From assembly GCF_002079055.1 (NCBI RefSeq), contig NC_047498.1:186001-250000 (forward strand): a stretch of DNA of 64,000 nucleotides, read 5' to 3'. How positions within the stretch are numbered: the stretch's first letter is position 1; every line of letters starts with the position of its first letter. Under the pieces are notes generated by a model. It was not told the DNA's origin and did not search any database. It was given only the letters and a program-made list of their open reading frames with translations. Origin of the DNA: Saccharomyces paradoxus. Taxonomy: Eukaryota > Ascomycota > Saccharomycetes > Saccharomycetales > Saccharomycetaceae. The position numbers were made by a program, and so were the translations under genes. Shown one piece after another: positions 42,309 to 52,443 of the stretch.

Positions 42309-43229
42309 CTAATTTTCAGACGCAGATTCCTTTGTTAATATCTTGGCTAATTGAATATCTACAGACTTTTCCTGCAACTTGAATAGATTCCTTGCATGGA
42401 AACAGACTAAGAATATTAAAGGTAGTAAAAACATTGGAACTGTATCGAAAACGTAGAGGCACCATTCGTGCTGACTTATATAACTTTTTAAGCCCATTAG
42501 GAATTGTACCACTCTGACAATAGTTCTAGCATTAACAAGAACTATCCCACTCAAAAGTATATAATTGAACTGGAACCATGCGTCACTATCCCGAAGAATT
42601 TTACTAGTTGCTCTCTTCATCTTATAATCGAGAAAAAGTTGGTTTAACATTAAAACCCCATAACAGAATATCTGAATAAAGAGGCCCACGATAATTAAAA
42701 CACGCCCAGTATTCCTGCTGTTCCATGAGGATAACAGCCCACCTCCTACAGCTTGCAGGACACGCCCAATCATGTCACTCACTAGAAATGAAACCGTGCT
42801 ATATTTCGCAGGAATTATCATATGTCTCTCCATAAGCAGTAGACGTGCCATTTTGCTGAACAACATAAAAATAGTAAGAGCGTAAAGCGAAGGTGCTATC
42901 AATAAAAGAACCGACTGAGCGATGAAGGTTGAAATCTCGGGCCTATTGATGAAGACTATTTTCAACACATAACCTACAAACTGTAAAATAATCCCTAAAA
43001 CGAAAGGAAAATATGTCCACATCAAATTGCGAGCTGAAAAGTATGTTACTGTGGAATTTTCCTCTGATAACTCGTTGCACTTGCAAAGATACATACACCT
43101 CCTGCTCCTGTGTATTGCCATTGTGATCTGTACCAAGGCATAAGGAATTAAAATCCCAAACAGAACAACAAATGCAATTGCAGCGCCTTTGTGAGGTTTG
43201 TACGCATAAAAACCTTCATAATCAGCCAT
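42309..43229 (-). CDS. YLR046C, RTA1-like (lipid-translocating exporter family) membrane protein
   Basis: 306 aa from the ATG at 43229. Seven hydrophobic segments are visible, beginning AAIAFVVLFGILIPYALVQI (about 15-35). The N-terminus (YEGFYAYKPHKGAAIAFVVL) and the family-like block RVLQAVGGGLLSSW place it in the fungal RTA1/RSB1 family linked to sphingoid-base export and drug resistance. I recall a shorter 270-aa annotation in S. cerevisiae; here the full family N-terminus is in frame. It follows FRE8 on the same strand. Substrate unknown. Two helically phased TCCGTTA repeats lie 175-185 bp upstream. Confidence 0.85.
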   Translation of the reverse strand: MADYEGFYAYKPHKGAAIAFVVLFGILIPYALVQITMAIHRSRRCMYLCKCNELSEENSTVTYFSARNLMWTYFPFVLGIILQFVGYVLKIVFINRPEISTFIAQSVLLLIAPSLYALTIFMLFSKMARLLLMERHMIIPAKYSTVSFLVSDMIGRVLQAVGGGLLSSWNSRNTGRVLIIVGLFIQIFCYGVLMLNQLFLDYKMKRATSKILRDSDAWFQFNYILLSGIVLVNARTIVRVVQFLMGLKSYISQHEWCLYVFDTVPMFLLPLIFLVCFHARNLFKLQEKSVDIQLAKILTKESASEN

Positions 43230-43400
43230 TTCCTTTTTTATAGAAAATCTCTATTGGGGTTGTTGGGATTTCTTTATTGAAAGAAATGTGCAGTACAATA
43301 CTAAATGTCGTGTATCTGTAACAAGAAGAACATGTATGCTTATTTTATAATCCATCATATAACTTGATAGATATACAATAATCAATGTGGAAATAAGCAA

Positions 43401-43430
43401 ATGTCCGTTAATATCCGTTAATATCCACTG
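43401..43430. repeat. 10-bp tandem repeat in the YLR046C promoter
   Basis: ATRTCCGTTA occurs at 43401-43410 and 43411-43420, followed by a partial ATATCC copy. The 10-bp period puts the TCCGTTA cores on the same face of the helix. It lies within the 430-bp spacer (43230-43659) to FRE8, which otherwise holds no gene. I recall YLR046C being activated by Yrm1/Yrr1; the repeat resembles their WCCGYKKWW site with one mismatch. Confidence 0.6.
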
Positions 43431-43659
43431 TCATATTTTCGCAACCATCACTAAGCGTAGTGAGGCTTAACCATTTCTAGGAAAAACTAAAACAAAAGCC
43501 TACGGAGTACTTTACGGAAAAATAAATTGCTTAGAAAAGATCGCAGTTAGGGCCCTTTTCCTGCCAGAAGATGTAAAAGCAAAACGAAACATTATAGATA
43601 TACCATCATATTAAATGCGAATTTTCCAAGCCTCGTAACTAAAAGCCTACATGCAAGTC

Positions 43660-45720
43660 TTATAATGCAAAGCTTTCCCCGTGAAAGTGTAACCCACCAT
43701 CTGTTGCCCATCTTCTTGTGCTTTCAATTAAGCCTCTGGGGCCGGCAGCAAGAACCCATACTTGTGATAAATATTCAGCGTGATCTCTGCCTTGGTTCGC
43801 CCACCTGCAACATTGAATAGAATCCGTCTCCGCATCACATTCCGTTTGCAGACACCATTCATAGTCCTTATCGCCAAGTGTAGGCCTGCCAAAGAATACC
43901 TTGACACCTGCTGGAATCCTGATCTTTCTAAGCGGGGCCTCTAAAGAAGGGTCTTGGGCAGGTGGTTCAATGACTTTTGGTTGTCTGAAAACACTCGAAC
44001 CATTAAATGAAGAATGTGTAGTTAGGGTTCCCTGTGCAGTATTTTTCGTTGATTTAGATCTACTAAAAGCATACGTAAAATCTATTTCATCGTCAGCATT
44101 AATGTCGGGTATATCATTTGTTTTGTGTGACTGATGGGTCCTCAAGGTAGATTTCTTACTCAGAAGGGCCGTGTTCTCGTTCGGCTCAGTAGGTTGGGAA
44201 TTGCCATCTGATAGCATGGAATTATCTCCCAACTGTGCAAGTCGTTCGCTCGAAGAAATACTACTACCTTCATCATCAATATCTGCAGAAGAATCATGAT
44301 AGTCAATATAATCAATCTCAATGTCCTGTTCGTTGCCTTCGGTTCCGCTAATGTATATCTCCATACCTTCAAAATTGTTTCTGAAATGGTTTAATACTTC
44401 CAGATCCTTATAATCTCTGGAAACCCAAAGGAGCCTAACATTTACACCGTTGAAGTTCAGAATACGGAGTAATGGTAAACCAAAGGATATACCTGAACCT
44501 CCTACACACATAAACACTCTTTGCGCCTTTATTATAAAATTCAAAGGCGAATTTATTAGCGCAGAAGAATTGTTCCGAAATGGATTCTTGGAAGACCTTG
44601 TGGTAATGTCAAAAGGGGAACTAGGTTTGGAAATGAAACTCAACTCAGGTTCAAAAGCCCCTGTAATGTAATACTTTTCATTTGTACGCAATGGAAAATG
44701 CCCGTTTCTAATAATTAATCTCACCAAATTATCACTTGGAATACTAGCTATGGTAAAAGGATGTTGAAAGGGTATTAAATGGGACAGTAACCTCCTTAAG
44801 AAGTTTCTATGGTAAATATTGATCCTTAGGTGTCCTCCTGGTAGGATGGGCCGCTTGGGTAAATCGGTTAATGGGAATTCCAAAAGAGACAATGATGAAG
44901 AAATGGGTACGATTGTAACTCTCGTAACATTGGAGATATGAAGCCTATAAACGATCTGTCCCGTTAAGATGAGCACATTTAAAGTGGTATAATATGAGAT
45001 GCCTGGGCGAGCATGGTAATGCAGAAGCACCAAAATAAGCCATGTACTTACATAGTGAACATAGTAAAAAACTCTGTAGCTCCATCGTCTAGCATATCTT
45101 ATAGAAGTAATGGCAATGAGTAGGAAAAGGCCGAGAGCAATAACCCCATAAATGTTGGGGAGTTTTTTCATTTTCACATACAGCGTATCATTGATGTACA
45201 TGTAATAGAGATAGAACCACGTGTGTAAAACAGATTCAAGCACAACAATTCTGGATATCCATTTGTGAAGAGGTAATAATGCTAAGTACAACGTGTGAGG
45301 TAATGGTGATGGTCTCAACGTTAGGAATAATAAAGGTGGCATCAAAGCAACGGAAATTCTTCCCATACGTTTAGTGATTTCTAGGAGATCTCCGTTAGCG
45401 CCTTGTACAACAAAAATTGAAGTGAAAACAAAGCACATTAAACATAGTTGGAGTGACTGGTTGTGATACATATGTGTTTTGTGAATCCATGACCTTCTAT
45501 TGAAAACATGATGCTTTAGATGGTGACAGATCTTGAAGAATTTGTTGGTTAACAACAAGCAATTCATCAATGGTATAATAACACATATTATAATGAAAGA
45601 AATCAAAAGGCATATCTGAGAATATTTGCGTACTTTCAGAGTTCGAAAATGTTTGTCAACATCGACATCAAAGCTGGGAAGATGTTCTTTGAACCAGCTA
45701 ATGATAGACTTCAAGTCCAT
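43660..45720 (-). CDS. FRE8: FRE8 (YLR047C), ferric/cupric reductase-like flavocytochrome
   Basis: Member of the FRE family: membrane flavocytochromes that pass electrons from NADPH through FAD and two haems. The ATG at 45720-45718 ([14 protein letters not shown]) gives 686 aa, the known length; the longer frame begins at TTG. Several membrane segments in residues 35-270 carry the haem His residues (for example LHKWISR and VHYVSTW regions). The FAD motif HPFTIASIP is near residue 319 and the NAD(P)H motif [15 protein letters not shown] near 405. The acidic insert (about 450-560) is typical of Fre8. An Aft1-type TGCACCC lies 324 bp upstream. Confidence 0.95.
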   Translation of the reverse strand: MDLKSIISWFKEHLPSFDVDVDKHFRTLKVRKYSQICLLISFIIICVIIPLMNCLLLTNKFFKICHHLKHHVFNRRSWIHKTHMYHNQSLQLCLMCFVFTSIFVVQGANGDLLEITKRMGRISVALMPPLLFLTLRPSPLPHTLYLALLPLHKWISRIVVLESVLHTWFYLYYMYINDTLYVKMKKLPNIYGVIALGLFLLIAITSIRYARRWSYRVFYYVHYVSTWLILVLLHYHARPGISYYTTLNVLILTGQIVYRLHISNVTRVTIVPISSSLSLLEFPLTDLPKRPILPGGHLRINIYHRNFLRRLLSHLIPFQHPFTIASIPSDNLVRLIIRNGHFPLRTNEKYYITGAFEPELSFISKPSSPFDITTRSSKNPFRNNSSALINSPLNFIIKAQRVFMCVGGSGISFGLPLLRILNFNGVNVRLLWVSRDYKDLEVLNHFRNNFEGMEIYISGTEGNEQDIEIDYIDYHDSSADIDDEGSSISSSERLAQLGDNSMLSDGNSQPTEPNENTALLSKKSTLRTHQSHKTNDIPDINADDEIDFTYAFSRSKSTKNTAQGTLTTHSSFNGSSVFRQPKVIEPPAQDPSLEAPLRKIRIPAGVKVFFGRPTLGDKDYEWCLQTECDAETDSIQCCRWANQGRDHAEYLSQVWVLAAGPRGLIESTRRWATDGGLHFHGESFAL

Positions 45721-46043
45721 GCTGATAATGATAATAAAAAAAGTGCAGTGAACTTTTTTAACGGAGTTATTAATCAATTTAATGATTTGATTTAAAGAAG
45801 ATACAAGTGCAGTAAAAGTATTATGATGGTAATATAGAAATTAAAAGCTTGGCAAAAATGAAAATAAAAAACTAGCTTTTTCCTCCACCTAAATTTGAAG
45901 GGAAATGAAAATGAAATTGAGGCTGTACAAGGTGTTAATCTTCCATAACGGATAACACCACACGTTCTTTCCCTAAAGTTAAATTTTTATTACCTATTTT
46001 ACATACATACTAGCCACTATTTGCATAGTTGATAAGTGTTGTT

Positions 46044-46050
46044 TGCACCC
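46044..46050. promoter_or_regulatory. Aft1/Aft2 iron-response site
   Basis: TGCACCC is the Aft1 core. It lies 324 bp upstream of the FRE8 ATG, and iron-limitation induction of FRE genes through Aft1 is established. It sits about 80 bp from the Rap1 sites of RPS0B. Confidence 0.65.
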
Positions 46051-46121
46051 TTTTTTCTTTTTCAATAGCAGAAAGGGCTTTAGCATTGCTTCTCGACATT
46101 CCTATGATTCCATTTGTTTAC

Positions 46122-46153
46122 ATCCGTACATACAAAAAATAAACCCATGCATC
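46122..46153. promoter_or_regulatory. Tandem Rap1 sites for RPS0B
   Basis: ATCCGTACAT (46122-46131) and ACCCATGCATC (46143-46153) are two Rap1-type sites in tandem, 21 bp centre to centre, about 380-410 bp upstream of the RPS0B ATG. Paired sites of this kind are typical of ribosomal protein promoters. Confidence 0.7.
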
Positions 46154-46531
46154 TGTCTCAAGAATACCTATTTCTCAAAAGGTTTTATCACTTATAATGT
46201 GGACAGTAGCGCTACTTTAAATTTTCCGCCTACTTTGAAAAATTCACCGAGGCAAAGTTGAGAGGGCTAGGTGGATGCTCCAGCGTACAGCTACCGAACC
46301 TTGGGACTGTTTCTAGAGGCAGGTCCGCTGGAGGAGCTGGAAGAGCGTAGCGGAAGGATAGCGACACTCAGTAACAAGGTTCGTGGCAGGGAACATCACG
46401 TACTCTAGTTCCTGTAAAAATAATATGATCATGTTTGAAACCTCGTATTGAAAAATCGCGAGTTTTTAAGTGTGTAATTTTAGAATACCGAAATAGCACA
46501 AGAAGAGATAAGATAAGATACTGATAGGATA

Positions 46532-47654
46532 ATGTCTTTACCAGCTACTTTTGATTTGACTCCAGAGGATGCCCAACTTTTGTTGGCCGCTAACACCCAC
46601 TTAGGTGCTAGAAACGTTCAAGTATGTACACATATCCCATACGAATACATTTCTATAGATGATAATAATCTCGAAAAGAATATGTCCCCTATTTGTTCAT
46701 GATTTGAGCTCAGAAACCTAAAGATAATTTTAGAGGAATTTAAGAACTTGCCGAATTTGGAAGAATTAGAAGCTTACTTTTTAATGAGGACAAAGAGACA
46801 AGACTCAACATGAATATACCTCCTCGAATGCGTTAGAAATTATGATCTCCAAAGAAACGGTAATATCTCCAAAAAAGAAACTCACGGGATGTAATTCGAT
46901 ACTTTATTAGATATGGAAGGAAACATTATATATGCACAAATGAACGCTCTTACTAACATGAATTATCTTTTTTCTCTTTTTTTAGGTCCACCAAGAACCA
47001 TACGTTTTCAATGCTAGACCAGATGGTGTTCACGTTATCAACGTTGGTAAGACCTGGGAAAAGTTGGTTTTGGCTGCTAGAATTATTGCTGCCATTCCAA
47101 ACCCAGAAGATGTTGTTGCCATCTCTTCCAGAACCTACGGTCAAAGAGCTGTCTTGAAGTTTGCTGCTCACACTGGTGCTACTCCAATCGCCGGTAGATT
47201 CACCCCAGGTTCTTTCACTAATTACATCACCCGTTCTTTCAAGGAACCAAGATTAGTTATTGTTACCGACCCAAGATTAGATGCTCAAGCCATTAAGGAA
47301 GCTTCTTACGTTAACATTCCAGTCATTGCTTTGACTGATTTGGACTCTCCATCCGAATTCGTTGATGTTGCCATCCCATGTAACAACAGAGGTAAGCACT
47401 CCATCGGTTTAATCTGGTACTTGTTGGCTAGAGAAGTTTTGAGACTAAGAGGTGCTTTGGTCGACAGAACTCAACCATGGTCCATCATGCCAGATTTATA
47501 CTTCTACAGAAACCCAGAAGAAGTTGAGCAAGTTGCTGAAGAAGCTGCTGCTGCTGAAGAAGGTGAAGAAGAAGAAGTTAAGGAAGAAGTCACTGAAGGT
47601 CAAGCTGAAGCTACTGAATGGGCTGAAGAAAATGCAGACAACGTTGAATGGTAA
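46532..47654 (+). CDS. RPS0B: RPS0B (YLR048W), 40S ribosomal protein uS2, spliced
   Basis: Small-subunit protein needed for 20S pre-rRNA maturation. Two exons: 46532-46621 (30 codons, [20 protein letters not shown] to NVQ) and 46986-47654. The 364-nt intron has the 5' site GTATGT (46622-46627), branchpoint TACTAAC (46951-46957) and 3' site TTTTAG ending at 46985. The spliced protein is 252 aa, the known length, with the uS2 core ([20 protein letters not shown]) and an acidic Glu/Ala-rich tail ending NADNVEW. Codon bias is strong. The paralogue RPS0A is elsewhere; synteny with FRE8 decides. Confidence 0.97.
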
Positions 47655-48239
47655 TCATTTGAAAACCTTGCAATGTGTGTGAATATTGTAAGGAATTGAG
47701 AAGGAGAGTTTAAAAAGAGATAGGAGTATCACTTTTCCAAATTTTCTTTTTCATTTTTTTTAAATTCATCTATCGTTTATCTTTATCTCATATATATTTT
47801 GCTTCTCTCTGAAGCGTCATCATCTATCTGTATTTTTAATGCAATCATAGTATAAAAATTTTTAACCAAATTCAAAAATTATAATATTTTACAAGTTTTA
47901 TGCTTTTGTTCTTGTATGTTCAGGTAACTTGGCCACTATTGCGTTCTTTTGTAGGTGTGGTTGCAATAGTTGAACTATCTGGGACAAGATGTACATTTTA
48001 CAATACTAAAAGTACTAAAATAAAAATAATATTTAGTTCTGAACAGCAGCCGCAGAGATTTAATTTTTCTTTTGTTTACCTCCTGCTTAGCTATGATGTA
48101 TAGAATATTTCATTTGATTATTGATTAAATTCGCCCGTTAGCCATGGTACGCTCACCTGAATATTTATTTATTTCGTTATACATATATATATATATATAT
48201 TCTTCCAGTAAAACTACCTCTCTTCCCTTATCTTTTTGG
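47655..48239. other. Convergent RPS0B/YLR049C 3' spacer
   Basis: 585 bp between two convergent genes, AT-rich, with T-runs just after RPS0B and an (AT)9 run at 48183-48200 near the YLR049C end, suited to 3'-end formation in both directions. A 67-codon ORF at 47900-48103 is not supported. Confidence 0.55.
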
Positions 48240-49511
48240 TCAATCTAAATTAACCCGTGACCTTAGGTCTTCCAGCAGAATTACCAAGTCGCAATCGATT
48301 TTTGAGATTTGAATAACCAGCTCAGATATACTACTGACAAAAAACTTGTAATGACACTGTTTTAACAAGTTTAAGATAAATGTATCCATTAAGAAAACAT
48401 TGATTTTATTCGGACCATAATAGGCAGTCACTATTAGAATATCTAGAAGCTCTAGACCAATACCATCTAATTTGTGCTTATTTAGTGCGTTGATCATAAA
48501 ATTTCTTATTACAGGCTTGATGAAATCCTTTATAACGTTCAATTTTAATTTGTCCTTCAAATGGTAATATAAGTTAGGAAAGTCCTGGTAAAATTTCCCT
48601 TCAGTAACGGTGTAACCATCTCTATAGTCCTTATTATCATTGAAACGACTGTTTAACCAAGTGACGTTTTTCGTCAAATTGATGAAGATGGACCGAGATA
48701 AGGTTTCCTGCTCTTCGTTATTGCAGCATTTTCTTATAGCTAGATACAACGGGTTGTTGGCATACTGATTGAAAGATGCGGTTTCGTCTAGCTCGCTATA
48801 GTGATATAAACATCTCTTGTATATTGGAAGACGAAAATCATTCGGTATTCCAAACCAAAATAGGTTATGCTTCCTTATCACCAATAGCAGATCGCTCTCA
48901 TCATCTGATGTATGACAACTTCTCAAATTGCTCCAAAATTTTTCCAATTTTAGTTCTCTTCTAAATAAATTCCTATTCTGAAACTTTAAATTTAAAATAT
49001 TCCTCTTTGTTTCTGATTTGATCAAATTTTGTATGGATGGATCGGTATGAGTGCACAAGGTTTCACTATTATTATTGGTAATCAATGATAACGACTCTTT
49101 TTCACTGTTGATTTTCCTTTTGTTTTCCTGAATCAGAGAATCTACACTCAAATTTTTTTGTGGCCTAATCACTAATGATGATGATCCCGATGAGTTCCTG
49201 TTGTTATTTGGTGTAAACAAACCATCAGAAAACACAGAAGACGCAGATGAAGATGAAGACGAGTATATCGTCGATCTGTTATTCGGTAAGGGGGCTGCTG
49301 GACTCCCCTGAGAGTTTGCTCGAGGAATGGCAAAGTTATCTATTATGGGGACAGCGTAACTAATCAGATTAGTATCCTTATCTATTGTCGTGTCCAGAAT
49401 TGTTGTCCAATCCGTGGTCCCGGAATGTAGGGCCTCTTCTTTCAAATCGTCTCTAGTTATCCTATGCCTAGTATGGAATAGCCGCTGACTGGGAGGTACG
49501 TACTCGTGCAT
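48240..49511 (-). CDS. YLR049C, protein of unknown function
   Basis: 423 aa from the ATG at 49511 (MHEYVPPSQRLFHTRHRITR). The N-terminal 200 residues are rich in Ser/Asn/Thr and probably disordered, with a Ser run (SSSSSSASSVFS). The C-terminal 220 residues look folded and helical: FWSNLRSCHTSDDESDLLLV, then LFWFGIPNDFRLPIYKRCLY, and a leucine-rich end. The phrase FWFGIPNDFRLPIYKRCL is reminiscent of TBC-domain proteins, but I cannot trace the catalytic Arg/Gln fingers, so this is only a hint. SCB and MCB elements 295-310 bp upstream suggest G1/S expression. Confidence 0.85.
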   Translation of the reverse strand: MHEYVPPSQRLFHTRHRITRDDLKEEALHSGTTDWTTILDTTIDKDTNLISYAVPIIDNFAIPRANSQGSPAAPLPNNRSTIYSSSSSSASSVFSDGLFTPNNNRNSSGSSSLVIRPQKNLSVDSLIQENKRKINSEKESLSLITNNNSETLCTHTDPSIQNLIKSETKRNILNLKFQNRNLFRRELKLEKFWSNLRSCHTSDDESDLLLVIRKHNLFWFGIPNDFRLPIYKRCLYHYSELDETASFNQYANNPLYLAIRKCCNNEEQETLSRSIFINLTKNVTWLNSRFNDNKDYRDGYTVTEGKFYQDFPNLYYHLKDKLKLNVIKDFIKPVIRNFMINALNKHKLDGIGLELLDILIVTAYYGPNKINVFLMDTFILNLLKQCHYKFFVSSISELVIQISKIDCDLVILLEDLRSRVNLD

Positions 49512-49801
49512 GATCTTGCCAACCGTAAGTTGTAGGTGTTATTTAGTTATAGTTAAAAGTTTAGCCAACGTATCCGTGTACGCGTGTACAAATATTATAT
49601 GTACGTGCAGCTTAATATATATATATATGCGTGTGCGTGGACGTAACGCAATAAAACGAGAGTAAGGGAATGTGCGAGAGAAGGGGGATCTAGCGATGAG
49701 GGAATGGCAGGAACCAGTTGTTCCTCTAAAATACACTCTTGCTAAATTACATCAAGGATTATGTTTTATTTTAAAACAAAAACCAGCCATCTCCCTAAGG
49801 A

Positions 49802-49822
49802 CGCGAAACTTTTGTGACGCGT
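49802..49822. promoter_or_regulatory. SCB and MCB pair upstream of YLR049C
   Basis: CGCGAAA (49802-49808) fits the SBF element CRCGAAA, and ACGCGT (49817-49822) is the MBF core, 8 bp apart. They lie about 290-311 bp before the YLR049C ATG in the 425-bp spacer 49512-49936, which holds no gene and also contains a short TA run near 49614-49628. Confidence 0.6.
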
Positions 49823-49936
49823 TTCAAATAAAAAAAGAATGGGGCAGAATCCAGCACAATAATTAGACGATAAAGTAGTGGCGAATGTCACTAATCAACT
49901 ATGTAATCACTAATACCGTATATATAGCGACACAGA

Positions 49937-50422
49937 CTATGCAAAACATAGACGCAAAGGAATTAAAAATGTGGGTAGATACACAGAGGCCAATTGACAC
50001 TTCTGGGTCATGGACAAGCTTGTTTTTAGCACATCGTAAGGAATGTAACCACGCTTGAATATAACGATGATACATATCAGTGTAGTTAGAGAGGCGTTCC
50101 AACCGTAGATACGCAACCACTTTTGTAGCCTGCTATCTGTATTTATTTGTAATTCGCTAAGATTCCAGAGCTTATTGACGAAATAGCCGAAAAGGGGCAA
50201 TTGCAGAACCAATTCAAGAACTACAAACCAGTACAACCATTCTGGTTTCTCTGATAGCAGAAAATCGTGTTGCTTTTCAATGTGATCACTAACAACCTTT
50301 TGCGCAATTCCTAATTGCCATTTTGCGGGGATGACCACTGATGAATCGATGAATACGGTGATGGGAATGTGGACGATGAAGTACCACAAATAAAATTGTT
50401 GCTCACGATGACCTAGTTTCAT
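49937..50422 (-). CDS. EMA19: EMA19 (YLR050C), EXPERA/TMEM97-family ER membrane protein
   Basis: The ATG at 50422-50420 (MKLGHREQQFYLWYFIVHIP) gives 161 aa, the known length; upstream frame begins only at TTG. Four membrane segments are visible: YLWYFIVHIPITVFID, WLYWFVVLELVLQLPLFGYF, LRIYGWNASLTTLICIIVIF and VYLPTFLIPLRLCF. The EXPERA pattern, with conserved Asp/Glu in the membrane (FIDSSVVIP, VLELVLQLP), matches the sigma-2 receptor/TMEM97 family. In S. cerevisiae it helps clear or route mitochondrial precursor proteins at the ER. Assigned by sequence pattern and synteny. Confidence 0.9.
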   Translation of the reverse strand: MKLGHREQQFYLWYFIVHIPITVFIDSSVVIPAKWQLGIAQKVVSDHIEKQHDFLLSEKPEWLYWFVVLELVLQLPLFGYFVNKLWNLSELQINTDSRLQKWLRIYGWNASLTTLICIIVIFKRGYIPYDVLKTSLSMTQKCQLASVYLPTFLIPLRLCFA

Positions 50423-50667
50423 TACCTTCAGTCGGTTCTCTCTGTATGTTTTGATGTAGGTGGCTCGTTTCTCGTACCCCTTTCCTGCGGTTGTTCTTTT
50501 TATATCTGTCAATTCGTATCCTGTACAAAAGCCGATAATTGTTTACCATGTTTTCAAAGATTTTTTTTTAAACGATATGCAAATTATTAACTCTTTTGAA
50601 TGTTTCTACGTAATCTAAACTACTTTACAAAATACCATATGGAATAGGTGGCGGAGAAAATACTGTC

Positions 50668-51321
50668 TTACCTGCGCTTCTTCCTCATCTCTTTTATTTT
50701 CTTGTAATGTGCCTTTCTACCGCTGGTAGATTTTTCCTGAATTTCATTGTATTTACGCTTAAAATACTTATTAGAAGCTTCATCGCCCATGAGTGTCTCC
50801 AAAATAGTTGACTTTCTTTCTTTCCTGTTCATACGACTACTATAGAACTCACTCTTGTCTTCAACTATAGTACCAATGGCAAACCTTTCTGGAACCTCCC
50901 AACGTTGCTTCTTATAATGTCTCTTCGGATCAAGAGCAGCTCTATGTTTAATCAGCAATAAATCTCGTTGTACTTCACGGCGCATATTATCATCTGGCTT
51001 TGGTAAGGCAAACCAGTCATTATCATCTTTGTCGCCTTTGTTGGATTTTCTTTCATCTTCTGTTTCTACAGAAGGCAACTCGCTCTTCTTCTTTTTCTTC
51101 TTTGCTAAGGCATCGAATCCAGTTTCTAACTTAGGAAGTTTCTTAAGGCTAGCTTCGATCTCTTGAAATTTACTTTCAATGTTTACTTCATCATCGTTAT
51201 TGTCTATCTGCAAAACATCCTCTTGTTGAAAAGAACCTTGTTCTTTCGCTGTACTTTTCGCTTCCAAACTGGCACTAGCATCTCTTAATGCACCAAATAA
51301 ATCTTCCACACTTTGATCCAT
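50668..51321 (-). CDS. FCF2: FCF2 (YLR051C), nucleolar pre-rRNA processing factor
   Basis: Essential nucleolar factor for cleavage at A0, A1 and A2 and thus 18S rRNA formation; homologous to human DNTTIP2/TdIF2. The ATG at 51321-51319 ([20 protein letters not shown]) gives 217 aa, the known length. The Fcf2 domain is in the C-terminal half: [49 protein letters not shown] and a very basic end ([13 protein letters not shown]). It works on the same pre-rRNA step as snR30, also in this window. Confidence 0.95.
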   Translation of the reverse strand: MDQSVEDLFGALRDASASLEAKSTAKEQGSFQQEDVLQIDNNDDEVNIESKFQEIEASLKKLPKLETGFDALAKKKKKKSELPSVETEDERKSNKGDKDDNDWFALPKPDDNMRREVQRDLLLIKHRAALDPKRHYKKQRWEVPERFAIGTIVEDKSEFYSSRMNRKERKSTILETLMGDEASNKYFKRKYNEIQEKSTSGRKAHYKKIKEMRKKRR

Positions 51322-51547
51322 ATTGTACAGCTCTTGTCTCACGCTCTCTTTTATTTGAAAACTTGACGTCTCATCGCCTTTTCTATTTCTTTTCGATCTT
51401 TTGCTTTAATCTGCTGAAAAATTTTTGTTAGGCCGGCACTAACCACGAACCATGGTAAAAGAGAAGGATGTTTAAAGAAAAGGATTCCGTGTGAAAGGGG
51501 GAATTGCGTTGTTAACTGACATAGCTGCCTTCAATGGAACCGGAACA

Positions 51548-52300
51548 ATGAAGTTCGAAGACCTCTTGGCAACCGACAAACAAGTGCAATTTGCTCATGC
51601 AGCTACTCAACATTACAAAAGCATCAAGACTCCAGATTTCTTGGAGAAAGACCCACATCACAAGAAATTTCACAACGCAGATGGCTTGAACCAACAAGGC
51701 TCTTCGACCCCATCTACAGCCACCGATGCAAATGCCGTCTCAACTGCTCCCAGTCACACGAATACTTCGACATTCAAAAGACACATTGTTGCCGTAGATG
51801 ATATATCGAAAATGAATTATGAAATGATAAAAAATTCTCCAGGTAATGTAATAACGAACGCCAACCAAGACGAGATTGATATAAGCACTCTCAAGACGAG
51901 GTTGTACAAGGACAATCTTTACGCTATGAACGACAACTTCTTACAAGCTGTCAATGACCAAATTGTAACATTAAATGCAGCGGAACAGGACCCAGAAACA
52001 GAGGACTTTGATTTATCAGATGATGAAAGAATTGATATACTGACCAAAATTCAAGAAAACTTACTTGCAGAGTACGAAGAACTTTCACAAAAAGAAAGAA
52101 AGTGGTTTATTTTGAAAGAACTACTATTGGACGCAAACGTAGAACTTGATTTGTTCAGCAATCGTGGCAGGAAGGCAAGCCATCCAATCGCGTTCGGAGC
52201 AGTAGCCATACCAACAAACGTTAATGCGAATTCACTAGCATTCAACAGAACGAAGAGAAGAAAAATCAATAAGAATGGTCTTTTAGAAAACATTCTATAA
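51548..52300 (+). CDS. IES3: IES3 (YLR052W), INO80 complex subunit
   Basis: Subunit of the INO80 chromatin remodeller, in the Nhp10-Ies1-Ies3-Ies5 module, and reported to contact telomerase regulator Est1. The ATG at 51548 (MKFEDLLATDKQVQFAHAAT) gives 250 aa, the known length; a longer frame from GTG at 51491 is not used. A central S/T/A-rich linker (about 55-85) separates the helical N-terminus from a conserved helical C-terminal region (ERIDILTKIQENLLAEYEEL, KERKWFILKELLLDANVELD). The C-terminus is basic (NRTKRRKINKN). Divergent from FCF2 across 226 bp. Confidence 0.94.
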   Translation: MKFEDLLATDKQVQFAHAATQHYKSIKTPDFLEKDPHHKKFHNADGLNQQGSSTPSTATDANAVSTAPSHTNTSTFKRHIVAVDDISKMNYEMIKNSPGNVITNANQDEIDISTLKTRLYKDNLYAMNDNFLQAVNDQIVTLNAAEQDPETEDFDLSDDERIDILTKIQENLLAEYEELSQKERKWFILKELLLDANVELDLFSNRGRKASHPIAFGAVAIPTNVNANSLAFNRTKRRKINKNGLLENIL

Positions 52301-52443
52301 GCCAATAAACATCAGCCAAATTTGTAATACCCCCCAGCTTCACTTCCATATGCATATTCATTTAGGTATATATCGTATATTTGAGAAAAAAATCATATAT
52401 GAAACGTTATAAAATATGAGAAATAAAAATCAGTTAGGCTTAA

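Larger units (their letters stand above)
45721..46531. other. Divergent FRE8/RPS0B promoter
   Basis: 811 bp shared by an iron-regulated gene and a ribosomal protein gene. It contains the Aft site (46044-46050) and two Rap1 sites (46122-46153) described separately. A 72-codon ORF at 46043-46261 is chance. No RNA gene seen. Confidence 0.6.
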
